64,000 bases of DNA, taken from Flavobacterium endophyticum (lineage in GTDB: Bacteria; Bacteroidota; Bacteroidia; Flavobacteriales; Flavobacteriaceae). The notes under the pieces are model-generated. The model searched no databases. It was not told the origin of the DNA and saw only the letters and a list, made by a program, of their open reading frames with translations. Positions 26,261-33,791 of the stretch are shown one piece after another. The number at the start of each line of letters is the position of its first letter. Position 1 is the first letter of the stretch. The stretch is taken from the NCBI RefSeq assembly GCF_003634455.1, contig NZ_RBLC01000001.1:1623927-1687926 (forward strand), written 5' to 3'. The position numbers were made by a program, and so were the translations under genes.

Positions 26261-27557
26261 TTTTTTTGACAGGTGTTATTTTGTTATCCGGTTTTTTTTC
26301 GTTTGCAGGTCTAGGAGGCCTGTTTTTTTGATTGTTTCTGTTCGGGTTGTTATTTCTATTCTGATTTGCGTTTGGATTTTTATTTTCTCCAGCCGGTTTC
26401 TCAGTTGCTGTGTTTTCGCCTGCTGCCGCTGGTTTGCGTTTTTTGTTTGGCCTTTTCTTTTTCTTTGGCTGGTCAAAACGCGTCAAGCTTTCTTGACCCA
26501 TCGCATTGTTGAAATCTTTTTCTGGTTCTTGTGTTACTTCAAGAGCATAATCTTCTAACGAAGAAACGCGCTTTTTCTGTTTATTTTCAGCAATAATTTC
26601 ATTTACCTGGTCTACTTTCAGTACATGCCAATTGGCAAAATTATTGGTATAGGCGAACCACATCAGCCCTTTGAAAATGTCTTGTTTTTGGCAGATGGCA
26701 TCTCCTTTTTCGGTCACCAATTTGGTGTCGAAATCAGGAAAATGTTGCAAGGCATCCATGTAAGTATCGAGCTCGTAATTCAAGCAACATTTCAATTTCC
26801 CGCACTGACCAGCTAGTTTTTGAGGATTCAATGATAGTTGCTGGTATCTTGCTGCTGATGTATTTACGCTTCTGAAATCAGTCAGCCAAGTGGAACAGCA
26901 AAGTTCTCTTCCGCACGATCCAATTCCTCCCAAACGGGCTGCTTCTTGACGGAAACCAACTTGTTTCATTTCGATTCTAGTGCTAAATTCTCTAGCAAAA
27001 TCTTTGATTAATAGCCTGAAATCGACACGGTCGTTTGCTGTATAATAAAAAGTTGCTTTTGAACCGTCACCTTGAAATTCGATATCCGAAATTTTCATTT
27101 CCAGTTTTTGAGCGATAGCCAATTCGCGTGCGCGAACTTTCATAGGCTCTTCTTTTGCGCGGGCTTCAGACCAGATATCAATATCTTTTTGTGATGCTTT
27201 TCGGTAAATTTTCGGTATTTCATTGCTGGTATGGTTTACCGCTTTTTTCTTCATTTGGATTTTTACCAATTCTCCGGTCAATGTTACAATTCCCACATCG
27301 TGCCCAGGAGAAGCTTCAGTAGCGACAATATCTCCGATGCTTAGTGTAAGTTTTTCGGCATTTCGGTAAAATTCTTTCCTTCCGTTTTTGAAACGTACTT
27401 CGACACAATCAAAAGGAGCTTCTCCGTTAGGAAGGCTCATGTTAGACAGCCAGTCGAATACGGTTAACTTGTTGCAGCTGTCGGTGCCGCAAGTCCCTTT
27501 ATTTTGACAGCCCTTTGGCGCACTGCCATCAGACGTTGAACAACTTGTACAGGCCAT
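26244..27557 (-). CDS. ricT: PSP1-domain protein, RicT family
   Basis: 437 residues. The N-terminus is rich in Cys (MACTSCSTSD, KGCQNKGTCGTDSC), followed by a PSP1 domain at about 90-300 with the GIGSCGRELCCSTWL and GQCGKLKCCLNYE motifs, the Cys residues that in Bacillus RicAFT hold iron-sulfur clusters. The C-terminal 80 residues are a low-complexity Lys/Asn/Pro-rich tail. In Bacillus the complex affects mRNA maturation; here the partner proteins RicA and RicF are not seen. First gene of the ricT-gldH-PBP1A unit. Confidence 0.9.
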   Translation of the reverse strand: MACTSCSTSDGSAPKGCQNKGTCGTDSCNKLTVFDWLSNMSLPNGEAPFDCVEVRFKNGRKEFYRNAEKLTLSIGDIVATEASPGHDVGIVTLTGELVKIQMKKKAVNHTSNEIPKIYRKASQKDIDIWSEARAKEEPMKVRARELAIAQKLEMKISDIEFQGDGSKATFYYTANDRVDFRLLIKDFAREFSTRIEMKQVGFRQEAARLGGIGSCGRELCCSTWLTDFRSVNTSAARYQQLSLNPQKLAGQCGKLKCCLNYELDTYMDALQHFPDFDTKLVTEKGDAICQKQDIFKGLMWFAYTNNFANWHVLKVDQVNEIIAENKQKKRVSSLEDYALEVTQEPEKDFNNAMGQESLTRFDQPKKKKRPNKKRKPAAAGENTATEKPAGENKNPNANQNRNNNPNRNNQKNRPPRPANEKKPDNKITPVKKNEPKK

Positions 27558-27571
27558 AATTTTATATAGAT

Positions 27572-27588
27572 GTTGCGATTAACGCAAC
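27572..27588. promoter_or_regulatory. Short inverted repeat in the ricT leader
   Basis: GTTGCG-N5-CGCAAC, perfect six-base arms, 15 bases before the ricT ATG. It could be a leader hairpin or a binding site; no more can be said. Confidence 0.25.
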
Positions 27589-27679
27589 TTAAAATTCGTA
27601 AAATGTTTTGTGCGTAAAGATAGTATTTTTACTTTTAATGATGCAAAGCGTGTAACTTGTTGCCAGTCAATGAAAAAAC

Positions 27680-27711
27680 AAAACCTATTCCATGACTCTG
27701 GAATAGGTTTT
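27680..27711 (-). terminator. Terminator of trhO
   Basis: Thirteen-base perfect arms (27680-27692, 27699-27711), loop of six; on the minus strand TTTTGTTTTTT follows. It is 25 bases past the trhO stop. Confidence 0.85.
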
Positions 27712-27735
27712 AACGTAAATAAAGTAAAAATATTT

Positions 27736-29115
27736 TTAGTCTAGAATTTTATACAGCTTATCCGAAAGGCGAATTCTAAAAGGGAGCGTTAAGGTTATTT
27801 TGTCTCCAGGCTTTGCAATTGTTCCTTCCACACCATTGACAAACATTTTGGTTATCTGTAATTCTTGATTTCCTGTCGACGGTCCAGAAATAATAATTCT
27901 GTCGTTGATTTTTAACTCGTTGCTTTCAATCAAGAATTGTCCGATTTCGGATTTTACAAAATAATGCTCTGCCTTTCCAATCAAAACTTTCTTTATTTTA
28001 ATTTTTTGTCGGATATCTTTTGGCTTAACTACTTCGGTGGCGCCATTGTCAGCTTTTGCTAAAGCAATATCGGATAACTCTCCAGAGTGTTTGAATTTTA
28101 ATTTTTCAGATTTTCCTTTTCTAAAAATCATATTTCCATTTTTCACGCCACGACGCAATTTTACTTGCTCTGCTAGTGACATGTGGATGATTTCTTGGCA
28201 TTCTGTAGAACAGCAGTTTTCCATGACAGCTTTACATTCATCACATTGGATGAATAGTAAATGACAGCCTTCGTTTTCGCAATTGGTGTGATTGTCGCAT
28301 GGTTTTCCGCATTGGTGGCATTGGGAAATAATGTCATCTGTAATGCGTTCGCCCAATCTGTGGTCGAAAACGAAATTCTTCCCAACAAATTTGCTTTCTA
28401 AATTTTCTTCCTTGATTTGCTTAGCATAATTAATAATACCACCTTCGAGCTGGAATACATTTTTAAATCCTTGGTGCTTGAAATAGGCCGAAGCTTTTTC
28501 GCAACGAATTCCTCCGGTACAATACATAACCAGATTTTTATCTTCCTTAAAGTCTTTTAATTGTTCGTTGATAATAGGCAAGGATTCGCGAAATGTTTCT
28601 ACATCAGGAGTAATGGCTCCTTTAAAATGACCAATTTCGCTTTCGTAGTGATTTCTGAAATCGACAACAATCGTATTTGGGTCTTCTAAAATCTGATTGA
28701 ACTCTTTTGCTTTTAGGTGTACGCCAATGTTGGTCACGTCAAAAGTATCATCATTCAAGCCGTCTGCTACAATCTTATCGCGAACTTTAACGGTTAATTT
28801 CAAGAAAGAATGGTCGTCATGTTCCACGGCTACATTCAGGCGTATGTCTTTCATGAAATCATATTGTTCTAATGTTCCTCTGAAAGCTTCAAAATTTTCG
28901 GCAGGAACAGACATTTGGGCATTGATTCCTTCTTTGGCGACATAAGTTCGGCCAAGGGCATCAAGCTGGTTCCAAGCTATAAATAAATCGTCACGAAATT
29001 TTTTTGGATCTTCAATTTTGGCATACGCATAGAATGACAGCGTGAGTCGCTGTTTGCCGGCTTCGTCAATGAGAGCCGCTCTTTCTTCTGCGCTTAAAGT
29101 GTTGTACAGTTGCAT
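27736..29115 (-). CDS. trhO: Rhodanese-domain tRNA uridine hydroxylase TrhO
   Basis: 459 residues. N-terminal acylphosphatase-like half, then a rhodanese domain with the active loop CTGGIR (Cys199 to Arg204, then Cys205), then a Cys-rich zinc-type region (CHQCGKPCDNHTNC ... CDEC ... CC). TrhO uses O2 to make 5-hydroxyuridine at tRNA position 34. The chain is about 110 residues longer than the E. coli enzyme; the extra C-terminal part looks like a small beta domain (VLIGKAEHYFVKSEIG onward). Single gene. Confidence 0.92.
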   Translation of the reverse strand: MQLYNTLSAEERAALIDEAGKQRLTLSFYAYAKIEDPKKFRDDLFIAWNQLDALGRTYVAKEGINAQMSVPAENFEAFRGTLEQYDFMKDIRLNVAVEHDDHSFLKLTVKVRDKIVADGLNDDTFDVTNIGVHLKAKEFNQILEDPNTIVVDFRNHYESEIGHFKGAITPDVETFRESLPIINEQLKDFKEDKNLVMYCTGGIRCEKASAYFKHQGFKNVFQLEGGIINYAKQIKEENLESKFVGKNFVFDHRLGERITDDIISQCHQCGKPCDNHTNCENEGCHLLFIQCDECKAVMENCCSTECQEIIHMSLAEQVKLRRGVKNGNMIFRKGKSEKLKFKHSGELSDIALAKADNGATEVVKPKDIRQKIKIKKVLIGKAEHYFVKSEIGQFLIESNELKINDRIIISGPSTGNQELQITKMFVNGVEGTIAKPGDKITLTLPFRIRLSDKLYKILD

Positions 29116-29233
29116 GCTATAAACGGTTTAAGTGAGAAATTATGTTGATTCTTATTGAATCTGCGGCAAAAATAAAGCTTTTATTCAAGAATCGAAAATG
29201 ACATTTGTCATGTTTGGAGAATTGCTTAAAAAA

Positions 29234-29266
29234 AACCCTTTCAGAGTTTTAAACTCTGAAAGGGTT
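29234..29266. repeat. 33-bp intergenic palindrome, copy 3, acting as terminator
   Basis: Perfect 16-base arms (29234-29249, 29251-29266) around one T. On the minus strand the stem runs into a long T tract, 24 bases past the bacilliredoxin stop, so this copy looks like a real terminator. Confidence 0.85.
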
Positions 29267-29289
29267 GAAATAAAAGATTTTAAAGATTT

Positions 29290-29700
29290 TTAGCAGAATT
29301 CTGTATAAGCGTCTTTTAAGTTTTCAGCAATCATTTCAGCTGGACGGCCTTCAATATGGTGACGTTCTAACATGTGAACCAATTCGCCATCTTTGAAAAG
29401 TGCCATGCTTGGAGAGGATGGAGGAAAAGGGAACATAAATCCGCGTGCTGCATCAACCGCTTCTTTATCTACTCCAGCAAAAACAGTCACTAGGTGGTCT
29501 GGTTTTTTGCTTCCGTCCAAGCTCATTTTTGCTCCCGGACGTGCGTTTCTTGCTGCACATCCGCAAACTGAGTTTACGACTACTAATGTGGTACCTGGTT
29601 TTCCAATTGCATTTTCAACGGCACCGGCACTATATAATTCTTCAAAACCTGCGTCTGACAATTCAGCGCGCATAGGTTTTACCATTTCTTCTGGATACAT
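29290..29700 (-). CDS. BrxA/BrxB family bacilliredoxin
   Basis: 136 residues, thioredoxin-like fold. The redox motif is CGC ([12 protein letters not shown]); the [30 protein letters not shown] segment is typical of the YphP/YqiW family. In Firmicutes these proteins remove bacillithiol from oxidised proteins; Bacteroidota also carry them. Single gene upstream of a palindrome terminator. Confidence 0.93.
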   Translation of the reverse strand: MYPEEMVKPMRAELSDAGFEELYSAGAVENAIGKPGTTLVVVNSVCGCAARNARPGAKMSLDGSKKPDHLVTVFAGVDKEAVDAARGFMFPFPPSSPSMALFKDGELVHMLERHHIEGRPAEMIAENLKDAYTEFC

Positions 29701-29728
29701 GACTTTTTTAGTTTAAAGTTTTAAGCTA

Positions 29729-29736
29729 CAAAGTTA
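29729..29736 (-). promoter_or_regulatory. Promoter -7 element of the bacilliredoxin gene
   Basis: Minus strand TAACTTTG, 28 bases before the ATG. Confidence 0.4.
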
Positions 29737-29795
29737 CGAAGTTTTGATATGCAGTAAAAAATTCGGGCATAAAGATTTGTTATAGTTTCATAGTC

Positions 29796-30944
29796 TTATT
29801 TCATATTCCAAATTCTGTTGCACAAAGCTTGAAGGAAGGGCTTTGTCGGACATTTTAAAATGACTTTTATATCTTCATAAAGTGAAGTCTCTTCGTCTAA
29901 GAATTTAAAAATAAGAGTCGGATTTCCTTTTTTGAATAAAGAGGAAAAGATGGAACTTCCGAGATGGTTTTTTGTGTTCAGTATATCCAAAAGCAACAAA
30001 TCATAAAACCAAAATTTATCTTTTCTATGGAATTTTCTAAAGTCGTTTTCTTTCAATAAAAAAGAAACTAGAGCTCTGGATTTTTTTGACGCATTTTTGA
30101 ACGTATAGCCCGTGCTTGCTTTTGTCCACCCGCCTGCCGATCCGATGTTAAGGATGTTTTGCGTATTGTTTTTCCAAAAAAGATAGCTTGTCATCGGAAT
30201 AGCGCCTCTTTCTTTTTCAATCACTTCGTAATTCGTAATCCGTAATTTTTCAAGATACTTTTTGATTTCGTCTTCATATTCTTTTTCAGGGAGAAGGTCT
30301 TTCGAGAATAAGGTATACTCAATCAAAGCTTCCGTTTCGGAAAAAGGCAGGACATACATAAATCGCGTGTTTCCTTTCTGGGCAACAGAAAAATCCATAA
30401 AAGTGGCTTTTTCGGGATTAAAAACGAGTTCTTGGGTTTTTATTTTCCAACCAATAAAATGCTGTTGCAAGTAGGGATATTTTTGTTGTGACAAAATTTC
30501 TTGAGCATTTAAAATACTATTGAAAAGCTTGTCGCAATGGTAGGTTTCGATTTCGGTCGTTACAATAACTTCGTTGTTCTTTTCTTTAAAGTTGATGACT
30601 TTTTGATTGGAAAACTCAATGTTTTTTTCTTTAGAAATACGATTAAAAACAAAATTGTAGAAATCCAATCCGTGAATCATTTTGTATTGATACGGACTCA
30701 AGTCTAAATCTCGAGCATAATTTTGATCTGAAAAAACAGCGATGTTCCATTTTTTGCTGACGAGATTTTCGTAGTCTCCGTCTGGAGTTTCCCAAAAACA
30801 CCAAGTCCGGTCGTTGTTTTTCTTGGAATCGGAATCTAAAAGTAAGATTTTCTTGTCTTTGAATTTTCTAGAAAGTACTATTTGATAGACTGTCATCAAG
30901 GCTGATAGTCCTGCTCCCGCAAAAATGTAATCGTACTTTTTCAT
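29796..30944 (-). CDS. crtY: Lycopene beta-cyclase
   Basis: 382 residues. FAD-dependent cyclase that turns lycopene into beta-carotene at the membrane. The N-terminal dinucleotide fold (YIFAGAGLSALMTVY), the DRTWCFWE motif and the SAGGWTKASTGYTF segment mark the CrtY/CruA-like lycopene cyclases. Other carotenoid genes are absent here. Its start is 21 bases after the stop of the thioredoxin-like gene, which itself follows a TonB receptor gene, so it is probably in one transcript with them. Confidence 0.9.
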   Translation of the reverse strand: MKKYDYIFAGAGLSALMTVYQIVLSRKFKDKKILLLDSDSKKNNDRTWCFWETPDGDYENLVSKKWNIAVFSDQNYARDLDLSPYQYKMIHGLDFYNFVFNRISKEKNIEFSNQKVINFKEKNNEVIVTTEIETYHCDKLFNSILNAQEILSQQKYPYLQQHFIGWKIKTQELVFNPEKATFMDFSVAQKGNTRFMYVLPFSETEALIEYTLFSKDLLPEKEYEDEIKKYLEKLRITNYEVIEKERGAIPMTSYLFWKNNTQNILNIGSAGGWTKASTGYTFKNASKKSRALVSFLLKENDFRKFHRKDKFWFYDLLLLDILNTKNHLGSSIFSSLFKKGNPTLIFKFLDEETSLYEDIKVILKCPTKPFLQALCNRIWNMK

Positions 30945-30965
30945 AATTCAAAAATAGAGAATATT

Positions 30966-31424
30966 TTACTGGATTTTGCTTAGAATCTCCAACAGTTCTT
31001 TAGGGCCGATATAAGACTGCAGCTGTGCTACTATTGAATAATCGGGATTGAGAATAGTGATTGTCGGATAAACCACATTTCCGTTTTTATCTCCTAAAAT
31101 AGTGGCGAGTTCATGAATTCCGGAGTTATTTCCTTTTGGTTTGAATTTAAATGTATTTTCCTTGAAAATGATGTCTCTTTTTTCTTCAGCATTGAAGGAA
31201 ATAAAATAGAAGTCTTGATTCAGTTTGTTGATTATGGCTTTGTTCTTAAATGTAGTGTTTTCCATCGTTTTGCAGAATTTACACCAATCGGTATGGATGA
31301 AAATCACGAAAGGTTTTGGATTTGCTTTCGACATTTCTTCTGCTTGCTCGAAAGTATGCGTTTTTAGCTGGGCAAAATTTTCGTTTGCCATCAGTACCAA
31401 TATAATTAAGAGCAGTTTTTTCAT
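30966..31424 (-). CDS. Exported thioredoxin-fold protein
   Basis: 152 residues. A signal peptide (ends ENFAQ) sends it to the periplasm. The redox motif is WCKFC (Cys48, Cys51) in FIHTDWCKFCKTMENTTF, the form seen in DsbD-C or thioredoxin-7 type proteins that reduce or use disulfides outside the cytoplasm. It starts 18 bases after the TonB receptor stop, so it may service that receptor, whose plug also has a Cys pair; that link is inference. Confidence 0.88.
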   Translation of the reverse strand: MKKLLLIILVLMANENFAQLKTHTFEQAEEMSKANPKPFVIFIHTDWCKFCKTMENTTFKNKAIINKLNQDFYFISFNAEEKRDIIFKENTFKFKPKGNNSGIHELATILGDKNGNVVYPTITILNPDYSIVAQLQSYIGPKELLEILSKIQ

Positions 31425-31442
31425 AGTTTGGATTGGAAATTT

Positions 31443-33704
31443 TTACTTTAAAGTATATCGTATTCCAAAAAAGCTTCGGATTCCTTGATTCGGACCATAC
31501 ACATAACTCGGATCAAAAGTTAAGGCGTACGGATTGTCAGGCGTAGGCAGCACATTTCCTTGCGGGCCATATTGCACATTTTCATCAAAAGGATCGTTGG
31601 CTCTTGCAATAATAAAGGGATTGCCTTTGTTTGGCGTCCAGTTTAGCAAGTTCTTGATACCCATATAAATTTCGACATTTTTTATCTTATTATAGGTAAA
31701 TTGAATGTTTTGTATGCTCCATGTTGGTGAATATTCTTTTCTAGGATCTAATTCGCCTAAAAGTGGCAGTCGCATCGGGCCGTAAATATTTCCTGTATAA
31801 TCGATATCTAAGAAAAGCTTTGGGATTCGATAGGAAATAGCCCAAGTTCCTGAGAATTTTTCTGTCAACATCTGTCGTGTCTTGATGTCATTTTCGGTTT
31901 TTGACACATCCATATACGTAGCGCCGAGGATTAACTTCAATCCGTTTTGAAAAACAACGTCGATATTGGTGCTGATTCCTGTGGTTACTGCAAAGCCATC
32001 TAAGTTTTTATAGATAATCTTGTTCGGATAGGTATCATAATCGGGAATAATCGAGTTGGTGAAATAGGTATACCAACCGGCAGTTTCAATACCGATATAC
32101 GTTCCGTTGCTTGTATAAATCTTTTTCAGGTAATTTAAGTTGGCATTATAAGACCTTTCAGGTTTTAACTCTTCTTCTACAACAACATCTCTCGAACCGG
32201 TCAAGGCAGCGTGTTCTTCGGTAAATAGATTTACAACACGAAAACCTGTTCCAGCATTTAGGCGGATAATATCGTTGTCGGTTGCTTTAAATTTATAAGC
32301 AAAACGAGGCGTGAAAATCGATCCGTGCTCGCTGTTGTAATCGTATCTGGCACCGAGCAAAATGCTATGTTTTTCATTAAACCGTATTTCGTCTTGTGCA
32401 AAAATACTTGGAATCCATGTCTTGTCTGCAGTAGACGTTGCCGGAGTATTGTCGTTATAAAATTGGTAGCGGACAGCTGTTCCGAAAAGCAAATCATGAT
32501 TGGAAATTTTCTTATCCCAGGTCAGTTGTCCGAAACCTATTCGCTGCTGGGCCATATAAGGCGTATTTCCGTAAACCGAATTTTGATCGTGATCCGTATA
32601 AGAAAAAGATAACAACATTTTCTCTTCAATCGGAAGTTCATAAGCTCCTAATACTTCATATCTTTCGGTATAAATACTTTCGCCGTAGATTTCATTTCCA
32701 CCGCGGTATTTTTTCTCCCACTGCATTTCACCGCCCCAGCGATCTTCATAAAAATAGCGCCCGGCAAGTGAAAACAATTTGTTGCTTTTTCTTCCGAAAT
32801 TCCACTTTTGAAAAACAGAAATGCGATGTTGCAGCGTCACATCGGTAAAATTATCATGATTATTGTCTGTTGGATTATTGTAATTGAAATAGTTTACGCC
32901 AAGCAAAACAGATGAATTTTCCCCGATATTTCCTTTGAATCCTAAATCTAAATTCGCCTCTCCCCAAGAATTGCTGAAGCCGTCAACCGAAAATCGCGGA
33001 GCGCTAGATGGGTTTTTAGTGATGATGTTGATTAATCCTCCAACAGCCTCGCTTCCATATAAAGAGGAGGCAGGACCTTTTACGATTTCAATCCGTTCTA
33101 ATAGCGAATTAGGAATTCCTGACAATCCATAAACAGTAGATAGTCCGCTTACTATCGGCATTCCGTCGATTAATACCAAAGTGTAAGGACCTTCAAGCCC
33201 ATTGATATGAATGTCGCCTGTATTGCAGATGTTACAGTTCAATTGGGGGCGGACACCGTTGACATTTTGCAACGCCTCAAAAATATTAGCGGTCGGGTTT
33301 TTCTTGAAATAAGAAGGCTTGTAGACTTCGACGGGGACAGGACTTTCCAAACGACTTACAGGTTTAAGCGTACCGCTGATTACGACTTCGTCAAGAGAAT
33401 TTTTATCATTTTCGAGTTCTAAATCTGCAATTGTATTTTCATTTTTTTTGATGAATATGCTTTTTCTTAATGTTTTACTTCCAACATAAGAAACTTGGAT
33501 TTTATGATTTCCAACAGGAATATTTCTGATTTTATAATTGCCAAGACTGTCTGAAGAAGTGCCAAAGTTTGTTCCTAGAATTTTTATATAGGCATCGGTT
33601 ATGGCAATTCCGTCAGAAGTTATCGTTCCCGAAATACTTCCTTTTTCTTGAGCAATACTATTTTGAAAACAAGTTATTAGAAATAGTAAAATTATATTTT
33701 TCAT
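31443..33704 (-). CDS. TonB-dependent outer membrane receptor
   Basis: 753 residues. Signal peptide (to about 18), a carboxypeptidase-regulatory-like beta domain (about 22-100), then a plug with the TonB-box-like stretch near LDEVVISG and the plug core IDGMPIVSG ... ERIEIVKGPASSLYG ... GGLINIITK, and a long C-terminal beta-barrel ending in an aromatic residue pair. The plug contains an unusual CNIC motif (Cys157, Cys160). It imports a substrate too large for porins; ligand unknown. Position divergent from mntH, with a shared operator-like dyad, suggests a metal or metal complex. Confidence 0.93.
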   Translation of the reverse strand: MKNIILLFLITCFQNSIAQEKGSISGTITSDGIAITDAYIKILGTNFGTSSDSLGNYKIRNIPVGNHKIQVSYVGSKTLRKSIFIKKNENTIADLELENDKNSLDEVVISGTLKPVSRLESPVPVEVYKPSYFKKNPTANIFEALQNVNGVRPQLNCNICNTGDIHINGLEGPYTLVLIDGMPIVSGLSTVYGLSGIPNSLLERIEIVKGPASSLYGSEAVGGLINIITKNPSSAPRFSVDGFSNSWGEANLDLGFKGNIGENSSVLLGVNYFNYNNPTDNNHDNFTDVTLQHRISVFQKWNFGRKSNKLFSLAGRYFYEDRWGGEMQWEKKYRGGNEIYGESIYTERYEVLGAYELPIEEKMLLSFSYTDHDQNSVYGNTPYMAQQRIGFGQLTWDKKISNHDLLFGTAVRYQFYNDNTPATSTADKTWIPSIFAQDEIRFNEKHSILLGARYDYNSEHGSIFTPRFAYKFKATDNDIIRLNAGTGFRVVNLFTEEHAALTGSRDVVVEEELKPERSYNANLNYLKKIYTSNGTYIGIETAGWYTYFTNSIIPDYDTYPNKIIYKNLDGFAVTTGISTNIDVVFQNGLKLILGATYMDVSKTENDIKTRQMLTEKFSGTWAISYRIPKLFLDIDYTGNIYGPMRLPLLGELDPRKEYSPTWSIQNIQFTYNKIKNVEIYMGIKNLLNWTPNKGNPFIIARANDPFDENVQYGPQGNVLPTPDNPYALTFDPSYVYGPNQGIRSFFGIRYTLK

Positions 33705-33717
33705 ATAGGTTAATTAA

Positions 33718-33737
33718 TTTTTAGACAAAACTAAAAA
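33718..33737. promoter_or_regulatory. Candidate metal-regulator operator between TonB receptor and mntH
   Basis: TTTTTAGACAAAACTAAAAA contains inverted TTTAG/CTAAA half-sites, seven bases each with the outer Ts, spaced six apart. It covers the -7 box of the receptor promoter and lies 54 bases before the mntH ATG. A DtxR/MntR-type regulator is encoded just after mntH, which makes it the prime candidate to bind here. Confidence 0.5.
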
Positions 33738-33756
33738 TTATATTTTACTAAACAAA
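33726..33756 (-). promoter_or_regulatory. Promoter of the TonB receptor-thioredoxin-crtY unit
   Basis: Minus strand TTTG (33756-33753), 19 bases, then TAGTTTTG (33733-33726): the best match in the window to the Bacteroidota -33/-7 consensus. The receptor ATG is at 33704. Confidence 0.6.
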
Positions 33757-33765
33757 TAAAATAAT

Positions 33766-33773
33766 TATATTTG
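33766..33773 (+). promoter_or_regulatory. Promoter -7 element of mntH
   Basis: TATATTTG, 18 bases before the mntH ATG, so the transcript leader is very short. No clear -33 box. Confidence 0.5.
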
Positions 33774-33791
33774 TATCAGTAACTTAATTGT

